Shown: piece by piece, positions 1-8,319 of the stretch
Layout: every line of letters starts with the position of its first letter
Position numbering within the stretch: position 1 is the stretch's first letter
Source of the DNA: Arthrobacter sp. StoSoilB5
GTDB lineage: Bacteria > Actinomycetota > Actinomycetes > Actinomycetales > Micrococcaceae
Direction of reading: 5' to 3'
Assembly (NCBI RefSeq): GCF_019977235.1
Contig: NZ_AP024646.1
Location: 4,588,001 to 4,652,000, forward strand
DNA length: 64,000 bases
Made by a program: the position numbers and the translations under genes
Notes under the pieces: generated by a model
Seen by the model: the letters and a program-made list of their open reading frames with translations, nothing else
The model's database searches: none
Told to the model about the DNA's origin: nothing

Positions 1-147
1 GAACGGGATGAGCGAGAAAGCCATGACGGCCACCACGAACACCCACACCAAGGGATGCAGTTTCGATTCCCCACGCAACCGACGCTTTGGCGCCTTGGGG
101 CGCGTGGCGAGTTCCGCCGTCGGGCGTTCTGCAGTCAGCGTGCTCAT
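1..147 (-). CDS. ABC sugar transporter permease (MalG-type), 5' part only
   Basis: The first 49 codons are present and the gene runs off the left edge. The start ATG overlaps the stop of the upstream permease (ATGA at 144-147), so the two are translationally coupled. The visible protein has a basic, proline-rich cytoplasmic N-terminus followed by the start of a hydrophobic segment (residues about 32-49), as in second permease subunits of carbohydrate ABC importers. The assignment rests mainly on position after a MalF-like permease and a solute-binding lipoprotein. The specific sugar cannot be told. Confidence 0.75.
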   Translation of the reverse strand, partial: MSTLTAERPTAELATRPKAPKRRLRGESKLHPLVWVFVVAVMAFSLIPF

Positions 148-1124
148 TGCTCCTCCTTCGCGACGTCGCGGATGTTGCCGCCGGCGAAGCGGACGTAGAT
201 GACCGAGACCACCATGACGGTGAGGAAGGTCAGGATGGACAGCGCCGAACCTTCGCCAACCAGCCGGTTTTCGCGCAGTTGCGTGTAGGCGAGCATGGAC
301 ATGGATTCGGTGCCGTTGGCGCCGCGGGTGAGGACGAACGGCAGGTCGAAGACGCGGAGGGCGTCCATGGTGCGGAAGATGGCCGCGAGGACGATCGCCG
401 GACGGAGCAGCGGCAGGGTGATATTCACGAACGTCTGCCATTTGCTGGCGCCGTCGAGCTCCGCGGCCTCGTACGTTTCGGCCGAGATGACCTGCAGGCC
501 GGCCAGGATGATGAGCGCGGCGAAAGGCGTGGTCTTCCAGACGTCGGCCATGACGATGACGGCCATCGCGTAGCCGTGCTCGCCGAGCCAGACCACATCG
601 CCGCCCGGCAGTCCCAGCGTGGAAAGAACGTTAGTGACCAGGCCCATCTTGGGCTGGAACATCGTTTGCCAGGTGATGGCGCTGACCACGGTGATGATCG
701 CGTAGGGCAGCAGAACCACGGTGCGCAGGACGGCGCGGCCCTTGAACGCGAGGTTGAGCAGCAATGCCATGGCCGTGCCGAGGATGAGTTCCAGGCTGAC
801 AGACAGGCCCGCGAAGAGGAAGGTCTGGCCGAAGGCGGTCCACCATTCATGGCTTGCGAGGGCGTTGATGTAGTTTTCCAGGCCGACGAACCGGGACAGA
901 CCGGCGGTCCGAACGCTGTACTGGTTCAACGAGAGCCAGATCGCGTAGCCGATCGGGACCGCCGCAACCAGCGCCATGATGACCAGCGACGGCGCGGTCA
1001 TGCGGAACGCGAGCTTGCGCTCGGCACGGTCGCGGCCGCTTGTCGTTTTTGCTGTCCGTGTGGGTGCGCCGCGGTTTGGCGCGCCCCTTGGGCTGCGGCC
1101 CGGTAGGAGTGTCTTGATGGCCAT
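144..1124 (-). CDS. Carbohydrate ABC transporter permease (MalF/UgpA-type)
   Basis: A 326-residue integral membrane protein with about six hydrophobic segments. The binding-protein-dependent transport EAA loop is readable as EAAELDGASKWQTF at about residues 219-232, where the permease docks on the ATPase. The N-terminus is a basic cytoplasmic stretch of about 40 residues. It follows the solute-binding gene by 2 bp and overlaps the next permease by 4 bp, so one transcript from the promoter before the binding protein is likely. No ATPase gene is visible here; many actinobacterial sugar importers share an MsiK-type ATPase encoded elsewhere (known of the family, not shown here). Confidence 0.92.
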   Translation of the reverse strand: MAIKTLLPGRSPRGAPNRGAPTRTAKTTSGRDRAERKLAFRMTAPSLVIMALVAAVPIGYAIWLSLNQYSVRTAGLSRFVGLENYINALASHEWWTAFGQTFLFAGLSVSLELILGTAMALLLNLAFKGRAVLRTVVLLPYAIITVVSAITWQTMFQPKMGLVTNVLSTLGLPGGDVVWLGEHGYAMAVIVMADVWKTTPFAALIILAGLQVISAETYEAAELDGASKWQTFVNITLPLLRPAIVLAAIFRTMDALRVFDLPFVLTRGANGTESMSMLAYTQLRENRLVGEGSALSILTFLTVMVVSVIYVRFAGGNIRDVAKEEQ

Positions 1125-1126
1125 AA

Positions 1127-2434
1127 CTAGAAGCTCGCCTTGGCGGTGGTGATTTCCTCGGCCATCTTCTTCACGGCATCCTCGGTGGAGGTGGTGCCGG
1201 AGAGGACCGCGTAGACGTTCTTGTAGATCGCCTGCGAGATCTGCGGGTAGACAGGGGAGATCGGGCGCGGCTTGGCACCCTTCACGGAGGCGAGGAGTTC
1301 CGTGGCGAACGGCATCTTCTGGAGAACCGCCGGGTCAGAGTAGGCAGCTTCGTTGACCGGGGCCTGTGAGTAGTCCATCGCCACGTGCTTCTGCCAGTCC
1401 GGGGTGGTGGCGAAGTCTATAAATGCGACAGCTCCGGCCTGGTTGGTGGAGTGGGCCGAGATCGCCAGGTTCCAGCCGCCGAGCACGCCCGAGGCTTTGC
1501 CGCCCTCCCATGCCGGCAGGGGCGCGACGCCGAAGCTGGACGCCAGCGGTGTCGCGTTGAGCAGGCGGTAGACGTGCGGCCAGTTGCGCTGGTATCCGAA
1601 GTCTCCGGACTCGTAGGCGAGTCGGGCGGGGTCTTCGTTGTAGGTGAGGACGGCGCGGTCGGCTGAGCCGTTCTTGAGGCCGTCGCTCATGAAGTTGAGG
1701 ACGTCGCGGGTTTCCTTGGAGTCGATTTTGACGTCGCCTTGGTCGTTGAGGACTTCGCCGCCTGCGCTGTAGAGCATTTCGAGGAAGTTCACCGTGAGGC
1801 CCTCGTACTGCTTGCCCTGGTAGACGTATCCGTTGCCGGGAGCCTTGGCGGCTTCCGCGTAGAGCTGCTGCCAGGACTCGGGCTTGGCCACCTTGTCCTT
1901 CTGGTAGTAGATCAATCCGGCGTTGGTGAAGAACGGCGAGGCCCAGTACTTGTCTTGGTACTTGGTGGTTTCCACAGTGGAGGGAATGAGCCTGTCCTTG
2001 TTGGCCTCGACCAGCTTGGTCTGGTCCAGCAGCCAGCCCTGGGAGGCGAACTCGGAGGTCCAGATGACGTCCGTGAGGAAGAGGTCGCACTCGGTGGACT
2101 TGCCTTCGAGCCGCTGCACAATCTGCGTGCGGGCTTCGTCCGTGGTGGCGCCGATCTCGGTGTACTTGGCCGTGACCTTGCCGTTCGCCTTGGTGAACGC
2201 CTCTGCCGTGCCCTTGTAGATGCCGCTCGCGTCCTTGACGCCGCAGATGTTCACGGCACCGCTGGCATTAGCGCCCGACGCCGGATCGGCAGCTGCCGCT
2301 TGTTCCGCACCTTGGGGTGAGGCTCCCCCGCCGCACGCGCTGAGGAGGAGGGCTGCGGCTATTGCGGTCGCTGCTAGGGCTTTGCGGTTTGTGGCTTTGT
2401 TCTGGAGCGGTAGAGCAGGTCGGTTCAAGTCCAC
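1127..2434 (-). CDS. Sugar ABC transporter solute-binding lipoprotein
   Basis: Family-1 extracellular solute-binding protein. The GTG at 2434 is chosen as start because AAAGGAG lies 7 nt upstream and the protein then opens with a compact lipoprotein signal peptide ending in LLLSAC, with the lipid-anchored cysteine at residue 34. The longer reading frame to 2629 would run through the operators and lacks a signal peptide at its start. The mature part has typical binding-protein segments such as GLIYYQKDK, and the mature length of about 400 residues is normal. It should capture a sugar or oligosaccharide outside the membrane and deliver it to the two permeases downstream. The ligand is not deducible. 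Confidence 0.93.
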   Translation of the reverse strand: MDLNRPALPLQNKATNRKALAATAIAAALLLSACGGGASPQGAEQAAAADPASGANASGAVNICGVKDASGIYKGTAEAFTKANGKVTAKYTEIGATTDEARTQIVQRLEGKSTECDLFLTDVIWTSEFASQGWLLDQTKLVEANKDRLIPSTVETTKYQDKYWASPFFTNAGLIYYQKDKVAKPESWQQLYAEAAKAPGNGYVYQGKQYEGLTVNFLEMLYSAGGEVLNDQGDVKIDSKETRDVLNFMSDGLKNGSADRAVLTYNEDPARLAYESGDFGYQRNWPHVYRLLNATPLASSFGVAPLPAWEGGKASGVLGGWNLAISAHSTNQAGAVAFIDFATTPDWQKHVAMDYSQAPVNEAAYSDPAVLQKMPFATELLASVKGAKPRPISPVYPQISQAIYKNVYAVLSGTTSTEDAVKKMAEEITTAKASF

Positions 2435-2534
2435 AAGTGGCTCCTTTGGTGGCTGTGGGCGAGTGGCGTTCAGTGCGCGTTTTGGCTGTCCCGCGTGCTG
2501 AGGGTGGCTTCTTTGCCGGTGGTTCTTTTTGGTT

Positions 2535-2595
2535 TTTGGAATCGATTCCAAATGTTTCCAAAAGAATCGGCCTTTCGGCCGTGGAATCGATTCCA
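2535..2595. promoter_or_regulatory. Twin LacI-family operators upstream of the sugar importer
   Basis: Two copies of the palindrome TGGAATCGATTCCA lie at 2537-2550 and 2582-2595; the first extends to the 18-bp palindrome TTTGGAATCGATTCCAAA at 2535-2552. Their centres are 45 bp apart. Both sit between lacI and the binding-protein gene, about 100-160 bp upstream of its start. The central CG and two-fold symmetry are typical of LacI-family sites. Repression by the adjacent regulator, lifted by the imported sugar, is inferred. Confidence 0.88.
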
Positions 2596-2634
2596 AAGTA
2601 GTTTGACAGTGGTTGCTCGGGGCTGTCAACCCTT

Positions 2635-3630
2635 TTATTTCGTGGAGTCCCGGATGACGAGTTCGTGCGGGAGGAAGGTTCTTCCCTTGCGATGTGAGCC
2701 CTCGACGGTCATCCGCTCCAGGAGTTCAGCGAAGGCTACGCGGCCCATTTCGTAGGCTGGCTGGCGGACTGTGGTCAGCTCCGGGACGCACATTTCTGCT
2801 TGGGCAGAGTCGTCGAAGCCTGCCACGGCGATGTCATCGGGAACTCGTAGTCCGGCGTCGGTGAGTTCACGGACGCAACCGGCTGCGACTACGTCGGTTC
2901 CGCAGAAGACTGCGTCCGGAAGCTCTTTTGCTTCCAGGAGCTTCTTCGTGAGCCTGCGGCCAGCGTGGAATCCGAAATTGCCTTCACCGAACAGGATCTG
3001 GTCCGGTTCCAATCCTTGCTCCGTGAGCGCTTGGCGGAAGCCCTCTTCCCGCAGCCGGCCTGAGCGGGCTCCCCTATGGGCGAGCATGGCCAGCTTCTTG
3101 GCGCCGGTGTTGATCAGGTGTTTGGTGATGTCGTAGGCGGCTTGGCGGTCGTCGATGGACACACCGAATGCCGCCTCGGCGTCGACGATTTCACAGACCT
3201 GGACCACGCTCATTTGCTCAGCGACTGTGTTGACGTCCTCGTCAGACATTGTTGGCGAAAAGATCACGAGCCCGTCCACTGAGCCGTTCCGCAGCATGTC
3301 CACGAGTTGCTGTTCGCGATCGAGGTCCCCGTCGGTGGCAGCGATGAGGCTGACGTAGCCGGAGTCCGCTGCAGCGTCGCCGACTCCGCGGAAGACTTCG
3401 CTGATCACCAATGAGTCCAGGTTCTTGGCGAGGGCCAGGACACGCATGGTGCGGTCTCTTCTTAGGTCTCTTGCTGAAGCGAGAGGACGGTAGCTGAGCT
3501 GACGGATTGCGGCGTTGACCTTCTCCTTGGCTGCCTCGCTGACGGCCGGGCTCCCGTTCAAAACGCGCGACACCGTCCCCACGGAGACACCCGCAGTCCT
3601 GGCGACGTCTTGAACTGTCGCTCGAGCCAT
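2635..3630 (-). CDS. LacI-family transcriptional regulator
   Basis: A 331-residue regulator with an N-terminal helix-turn-helix (VQDVARTAGVSVGTVSRVLN, residues 5-24) followed by a periplasmic-binding-like effector domain. The ATG at 3630 is preferred over the upstream start at 3693 because it places the HTH at the very N-terminus, as is usual, and has GGAAGG upstream. It lies directly upstream of, and in the same direction as, the sugar importer, with two perfect operators between. It is almost certainly the local repressor. The effector sugar is unknown. Confidence 0.93.
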   Translation of the reverse strand: MARATVQDVARTAGVSVGTVSRVLNGSPAVSEAAKEKVNAAIRQLSYRPLASARDLRRDRTMRVLALAKNLDSLVISEVFRGVGDAAADSGYVSLIAATDGDLDREQQLVDMLRNGSVDGLVIFSPTMSDEDVNTVAEQMSVVQVCEIVDAEAAFGVSIDDRQAAYDITKHLINTGAKKLAMLAHRGARSGRLREEGFRQALTEQGLEPDQILFGEGNFGFHAGRRLTKKLLEAKELPDAVFCGTDVVAAGCVRELTDAGLRVPDDIAVAGFDDSAQAEMCVPELTTVRQPAYEMGRVAFAELLERMTVEGSHRKGRTFLPHELVIRDSTK

Positions 3631-3782
3631 TCGATTTGTCCTTCCGCGAGCAGTGACGATGGTCCCGGCGCATTCACCGTCAATCCACAGCATTTTGGGG
3701 ATAACTAACCTGAGTACAGTACATCACGACTAGGGAACACAGATTATACGGACGACCCGCGTTAGCACCCTACCCCCTACAC

Positions 3783-4337
3783 CTAATCTTCCAAAACCTT
3801 TGCGACGGCTTCATCTAATGAAACTACAAAGTTTGCCGCTATCTCAATGGCCAGCTGACCGGCATTTGCTTTAAGCACTATAACTCGCCCCTGAAGCTCA
3901 GATTGCAAATCCAAGCTCAGCCTCTTCTTAAGTTCAAGGACTTTGAAGAGACTCTTGGCCTGGCGATCAGTCAGTTGATTGTTGCCATGCACAATTGCAT
4001 TTCGGACCTCGACAATCGTGGTGAGACTCTTAGCTTCGGAAAATTGACTCAAGGCAATGCCGAAACCTTTATCTAACCATAAGTTCCGCTCATCCCATGA
4101 TTGATGAAATGAGTTTGCGTTCCGCTGGACAAGCTGCCGACCGAAAGATGTCGTCAAAACATAAGACTTTCCAATGAATTCATCCAAAAAGTGGTCCACC
4201 AAAGCTTCTACGAGAGTTACCGACGTAACTATCTGGGCGTTGACCCCGCCCACCTCGGTCGAACGCAGGTTGAACAAAGACCGGAGGGAATCCTCGCTGG
4301 CTGGAAGTACCTTGGCATCAACCCGCAAATGAGGCAC
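3783..4337 (-). CDS. HEPN-domain protein paired with the reverse transcriptase
   Basis: A largely helical protein of about 184 residues. The segment EVRNAIVHG (residues 110-118) contains R112-N-A-I-V-H117, the Rx4-6H signature of HEPN ribonucleases, set between helices as in RiboL-PSP/AbiA-like HEPN domains. The GTG at 4337 gives a 20-bp overlap with the RT gene and has a weak GAGTGGG upstream. An ATG at 4412 is open in the same frame, but its extra 25 residues look like a shadow of the RT coding sequence. A single-base shift in the overlap would fuse it to the RT, which is the arrangement of AbiA (RT plus C-terminal HEPN). HEPN toxins in defence loci usually cut RNA; that role here is inferred. 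Codon use is more A/T-rich than in neighbours. Confidence 0.72.
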   Translation of the reverse strand: MPHLRVDAKVLPASEDSLRSLFNLRSTEVGGVNAQIVTSVTLVEALVDHFLDEFIGKSYVLTTSFGRQLVQRNANSFHQSWDERNLWLDKGFGIALSQFSEAKSLTTIVEVRNAIVHGNNQLTDRQAKSLFKVLELKKRLSLDLQSELQGRVIVLKANAGQLAIEIAANFVVSLDEAVAKVLED

Positions 4338-5805
4338 CCCACTCGAACGCAGGTTTCGTGAGGGCAGAGTCGGCCCGCAAAGCCTTGCCCACATTAGTGG
4401 GTTTAGCCGCATCTAACTTCCCTGCACAGGCCGCAAGGCCAATACGCGTAACATCGGTGGCGGCCACATAGAGTTCCCCAAGGCGGTCCGATGTCAACCG
4501 TTGTCGCATTGCCAGGAACCAAGCGGCCTCAGCGCGGACCGATTCAAAACGGTCGTCGAGTAATCCTACGGCCCACTCGATAACTGTCGACTCGGCAGAT
4601 GTCCACCCCGACTCGAAGGAATTGCCCAAATTAAGCATCCAAAGCCGCGCCCACGGGCTTTGGCGCGGCATTAGCGTCAATTGCGCCAGTGTCGACCAAT
4701 TCTCATCGACCTCATCACGACCTGTCACATATTTTGCGATATTGAAAAGCCGTATCGGCTCGCGTTGAGCAATTGCAGACAACCAGTCGTCATTAATACG
4801 GTTTGGGGCCGAAGTAAGCACTTTCAGAGCGCGGGTTCCATAGAAGGTGTAGATCCCTCGCTCACCAGATTCCTTGACTGCCCAGTCCTTTACAACCTCA
4901 GACAGGGCGGCAAAGTCCACGTCATCATCATCCGCCTCCGTGAGTACGACATCAAAGTCGTCGTACCCTACCCTGACATGCTCAATCGAACTCAGCTCAT
5001 CAGCCGCGCTATCCCTATATCTTTGGAACGCCGACTCTCTATCAATTTTCTCGCGACGAACCTGACGCGCGGAACGTATCTTTGTTTTACCATCCGCAAG
5101 CACTAAACCTATTCCGCGAGCGATTTCGACGGCTCGCTCAATGGCTTCATGTGCTTCACCCCAAGAAGCACTAATAACCCTAAAGTCATCGGCATATCTA
5201 TCTACTTGATATCCCGCACGGACCAACCCTCGTTCAAGCTGATTGAGATAGGCGTCCGCCAGGAGGTGGCTGCATTCCATGGCCTGCGGTATACCGACTC
5301 CTCGCGGAAATACGTCACCAAGCAAGCTACCCAAGGCAGAGATTGGCTTCTCATTCAGTGTTTGAAGAAGCAGTTCATTCGTGAGAACTTCGTGATTGAT
5401 GTACTCATAGCAAGCTGCAATGTCAAAGTCCACCAAGAGGACGTCATCAGCTTCCCCGCGATCAATACCGAATTCGTTGTGGGCATCCATGTCTCTATCC
5501 CGAGATGGAGACGGAAGACCTGACTTGAGGCTCTCCACTAATCCTTCATACAGGGTGCGAGCTTCCGGGGAAAGCAGCCCTATGGGACGTGGACCGAGTC
5601 CCTGCTTAGGCATTGCAACAGTTTCCATCACGGGCACATGGCCTGTGGTAAATCTGGCTTTTGTAGACTGGGCCAGCTCTTTGGTGGCACCCGCCAACGA
5701 ACGCTCCGATACCAGGTGAGGCATGAGAGTCAATGACGTGCTGACCGTCTTCTCAGCGGCAGCGTCGAACGGCAGGATGGATGCAACTTCAGACGATATA
5801 AGCAA
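4318..5805 (-). CDS. Reverse transcriptase of the Abi/unknown-group (defence) type
   Basis: A 495-residue protein with the full RT palm: the KQGLGPRPI region (67-75), motif A DFDIAACYEYI (126-136, catalytic D128), motif B GVGIPQAMECS (169-179), the catalytic YADD (204-207), and a GIGLVLADGKTKI thumb-side motif (231-243). Residues about 320-470 form a predicted all-helical, HEAT/alpha-repeat-like region (for example ESVRAEAAWFLAMRQ), as in AbiA, AbiK and other Abi RTs. The start is TTG at 5805, with AAGGAG 8 nt upstream. No maturase X domain, HNH domain or intron domain V was seen, and no retron msr/msd was recognised. It overlaps the HEPN gene. Line-level base composition is near 48% GC, against about 70% in the hyi gene, which suggests transfer. 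The product it synthesises is unknown. Confidence 0.88.
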   Translation of the reverse strand: MLISSEVASILPFDAAAEKTVSTSLTLMPHLVSERSLAGATKELAQSTKARFTTGHVPVMETVAMPKQGLGPRPIGLLSPEARTLYEGLVESLKSGLPSPSRDRDMDAHNEFGIDRGEADDVLLVDFDIAACYEYINHEVLTNELLLQTLNEKPISALGSLLGDVFPRGVGIPQAMECSHLLADAYLNQLERGLVRAGYQVDRYADDFRVISASWGEAHEAIERAVEIARGIGLVLADGKTKIRSARQVRREKIDRESAFQRYRDSAADELSSIEHVRVGYDDFDVVLTEADDDDVDFAALSEVVKDWAVKESGERGIYTFYGTRALKVLTSAPNRINDDWLSAIAQREPIRLFNIAKYVTGRDEVDENWSTLAQLTLMPRQSPWARLWMLNLGNSFESGWTSAESTVIEWAVGLLDDRFESVRAEAAWFLAMRQRLTSDRLGELYVAATDVTRIGLAACAGKLDAAKPTNVGKALRADSALTKPAFEWGASFAG

Positions 5806-6539
5806 CAGTCAGTCTCCTTGAGCTATGCGGTCAACTCTATGTTCGCACGTAGCAACGTGCTGTGAGTTCGCCGGTTACGGTGTCAAAGGATACGCGATTC
5901 AGTCCATTTGAAAGTCGCCGGAAGCCTACAGCTCTAAATGATTCATGTGAAAATCGGCGGGCTTGATTGGCCGACAGTCTGAAGAAATCCCCCGCAAGGT
6001 CCTGTATACCAAGGTAAAAGACCAGCTAGGTGAGCACTCATAACGGTCGCCCTTACTGAAGCTTGTTCCGAGAGTGACATCCGTTGCACAACTCGGCAAA
6101 GATCACACGGGAGCGGAACATTCATCGGTAAATCCCACGAAGGCGTCGATGCAGCAGACGAAGAAGCCGTATCCCACTCGCTAGCGTCAGAAGATTGGAA
6201 AAAGATCCCCAGCACACGGCCCTAACAACCAGCCACCATCGAGCGGGCCCGTTTGGCATCCCGACCGAGCGCCGGCATCCCCGAGCGCAACACGTGATGC
6301 CGCAGCACTTGGATAAACGAATAGATAGGACCATGCACCGGCGCAGAGACCGAGTTCCGCCCAAAATGATTTCCAAACCATCCTGAGCCCTGCGAGATAC
6401 TCCGCTTAGTCAGTCAAAGTCCATTATGAAAAACGCTGTCTTCGTCTGTTTTTCGCCGATCATGATTTCCTTCGCGGTCAAAGCGCACCAAAGCATGCCG
6501 CGTGGGCACTCGCTAAAGGCCAGCGGTGCCACCGCCCGC
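5806..6539. other. Unexplained 734-bp spacer between ATPase and RT genes
   Basis: No convincing gene is present. The short frames (for example 5943-6215 minus, 6122-6376 minus, 6426-6689 plus) overlap each other or the ATPase and look compositionally random. Visible structure: the hairpin GCACGT-AGCA-ACGTGC at 5845-5860, just upstream of the RT start on the transcribed strand, and CGGCATC-N16-GATGCCG at 6273-6302. Just after the ATPase stop, a small GCGGT/ACCGC hairpin lies near 6523-6535. The space is large enough for an RT-associated non-coding RNA or a promoter region; neither is proven. Confidence 0.5.
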
Positions 6540-7883
6540 TCAGTGAACTTCCACGGTTTCACCGGCAACTTTGCGAGCGTGGTGGACGAGCCAGCCCTTC
6601 GCCGTCAAGGTCACGGTCCTACGACGAGTGTCATCCTCGTCGATCTCAGCGTCGATGAGGCCAACCCGCTGAACCTCGGCGAAATTTGACCTCATCCGTT
6701 GGGGTGAGTTGAACCCCAAGGCCTCATGATCGCTCGGAGAGCATACTCCGCCCAGCGCGGCCAAGTCGTCAAACAACTGCCACATACGAGGTTGGAGCCT
6801 GATCGACGCTGTGATTTCCTGCGCTTCCAAAGCGAGCCACTGCTTCAGCGTCGGAAGATATTCGACTTGAGGTAGGTGAAGCTTGTCTTCGATTTCAAGC
6901 CAGCTGCAGAAGTCTTGCGCGTACCGAAACGCGTCACGCAAATTGGCGTGACACATTTCATAAAGATAGAGGAACTCCGTAGCGCCGACGGGGCACACAG
7001 CGCCGTCACGCGCAGCAAAGTGATTGAGCCGAGCACCAATCAACTCTTCAATGCGGGAGTCAGCGATTGGGGTAACCTCTATGGGTCGTGAAATTCTGCC
7101 GTTCAACCTAGGGGAACTGACCGAGGCACGAATAATACCTTTTGCGCCACAAAGAACCCAACGGACGCCTGGAAGACTCAGGGTAGTATCGCGGATCTTT
7201 TCCAAAACCCGACCAGCCTCACTGCTACGGCCAAGGAGTTCGACATTGTCAATAATGGCAACAAGACCACCCGCTGATTGGGTCGGGAAAACCTTTTTCA
7301 AGGCATCCCGTACGAGCCTTTCCAGTCCTGAATTTTCGAAACCAACCGAAGTGTTGACTTCATCAGTCTTTTGTCCTTCGGCGCCGATACCAAGTATCTG
7401 CACTCCGCCACCACCCGATGACACGATGGGTTCGTTCATCCACCGCTTCAACTCAGACAGGTTCGGCGTTGTAAGCCTAAGGTCTTTAAAGTGGCCCTCA
7501 TGCTTAATCAGAGACTGGGCTATTGCAAGCAAGGCCTCTCTGTGAAAGACGTTGGCGTCGGTTCCAAGCTGGAGCACACCATCGACCGGAACCAATGTCT
7601 GCCCCAACGTTCCCGCAAATCGCTTCTGAATTGCTTCGTAGACGGTAACCAGGACGAGGCTGGTCTTGCCGACGCCGTTATCGCCTTCCAGGGATGCATG
7701 AAGGGTTGAGCTCGTGAGCTTGCTCATCAGCTCGCGCTTTTCACGTTCACGACCGACAAGTAAGGTCAACCCTTCCGAGTTCGCTGCCAAGGAACGCGAA
7801 TCGAAGGGGTTGTCCGTGAAGCCTAAATCGTTCCAAAGTGACAAGTCTGAGCTCCCTGGCATGCGTCCGGTCTGGTCGTACAT
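6540..7883 (-). CDS. AAA ATPase with C-terminal winged helix (Orc1/Cdc6-like architecture)
   Basis: About 447 residues from the ATG at 7883. The protein begins with a short WNDLGFTDNPFDSR-type segment and LLVGREREKRELMSKL (41-56), the usual lead-in of Cdc6-like and AAA_16 ATPases. Walker A is GDNGVGKTS (67-75) and Walker B is LVAIIDN (207-213, D212), with Asn in place of the usual second acidic residue. Residues about 365-435 read as a winged helix (ALGFNSPQRMRSNFAEVQRVGLI). The start is uncertain: TTG 7952, ATG 7883 and ATG 7862 are in frame and none has a strong ribosome site. It lies on the same strand as RT and HEPN, shares their lower GC, and is separated from lacI and hyi by long spacers. 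A sensor or regulatory ATPase in a defence locus is plausible but inferred. Confidence 0.8.
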   Translation of the reverse strand: MYDQTGRMPGSSDLSLWNDLGFTDNPFDSRSLAANSEGLTLLVGREREKRELMSKLTSSTLHASLEGDNGVGKTSLVLVTVYEAIQKRFAGTLGQTLVPVDGVLQLGTDANVFHREALLAIAQSLIKHEGHFKDLRLTTPNLSELKRWMNEPIVSSGGGGVQILGIGAEGQKTDEVNTSVGFENSGLERLVRDALKKVFPTQSAGGLVAIIDNVELLGRSSEAGRVLEKIRDTTLSLPGVRWVLCGAKGIIRASVSSPRLNGRISRPIEVTPIADSRIEELIGARLNHFAARDGAVCPVGATEFLYLYEMCHANLRDAFRYAQDFCSWLEIEDKLHLPQVEYLPTLKQWLALEAQEITASIRLQPRMWQLFDDLAALGGVCSPSDHEALGFNSPQRMRSNFAEVQRVGLIDAEIDEDDTRRRTVTLTAKGWLVHHARKVAGETVEVH

Positions 7884-8290
7884 AAAACTAGCATCGCCGA
7901 AGTAAAACCGTGCTGCCCGCGGCCCCGCGATTGGCAAAAGAGACCCGCCCAATCACTGACAGGTACGGGCTGCACTCATGGGCAACCGTCGCAGCTTGAA
8001 GCGGCCTAGGATCTGACCCTCGCTGCACAAGCCACCGATCCGTTCATTCATTCGACTAAGTACAGCGCTGGGGTTAACCCCAGGAATCAAGCGCGCTGCC
8101 CGGTGGGGTGCACTTCATGTATGGGATGAACTTACGCTGACCTCCGGTCAGCAAGCCCAGATGCGCCCTTCATCGCGATTGGCGAGTCGTACTGAGTTTC
8201 GACAAGCACCCCTGTTCCGCGATGTTTCGGCGTTAGGGAAAAGCCACCCTAACCGTTTGACTGAGTACCCCCACTCCCCCACCCACCCCC
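7884..8290. other. Island edge spacer with three perfect hairpins
   Basis: No gene was recognised. Three perfect inverted repeats occur: CTGGGGTTAACCCCAG (8068-8083), GCTGACC-TCC-GGTCAGC (8136-8152) and GTTAGGG-N8-CCCTAAC (8232-8253). They lie upstream of the ATPase on its strand and upstream of the hyi promoter on the other. They could form a structured leader or small RNA of the island, or a terminator remnant. No flanking direct repeat or integrase was found to define the island edge. Confidence 0.45.
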
Positions 8291-8319
8291 TTGACTCCCA
8301 CCCCTACCTTCCCTAGACT
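8291..8319 (+). promoter_or_regulatory. Sigma-70-type promoter of the hyi operon
   Basis: TTGACT (8291-8296) and TAGACT (8314-8319) are separated by exactly 17 bp. The predicted start point falls inside the operator pair that begins at 8320. The hyi start codon is about 110 bp downstream. Confidence 0.75.

Noticed and set aside
87..1106. Long plus-strand frame opposite the ABC permease
   Set aside because: Arg/Glu/Asp-rich antisense shadow of a clear membrane protein gene; no ribosome site.
2435..2629. Longer N-terminus for the sugar-binding lipoprotein
   Set aside because: It would put 65 polar residues before the signal peptide and run through both operators; GTG 2434 has a good ribosome site.
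4318..5805. Group II intron or retron reading of the RT
   Set aside because: No maturase or HNH domain, intron domain V or msr/msd-like repeat was seen; the helical C-terminus and HEPN partner fit Abi-type RTs better.
5943..6215. 90-codon frame in the RT-ATPase spacer
   Set aside because: No ribosome site or domain, overlaps other random frames; kept only as part of the unexplained spacer.
3700..8290. Attachment sites flanking the RT island
   Set aside because: Compared the two edges by eye and found only short, non-significant matches, no tRNA gene and no integrase.
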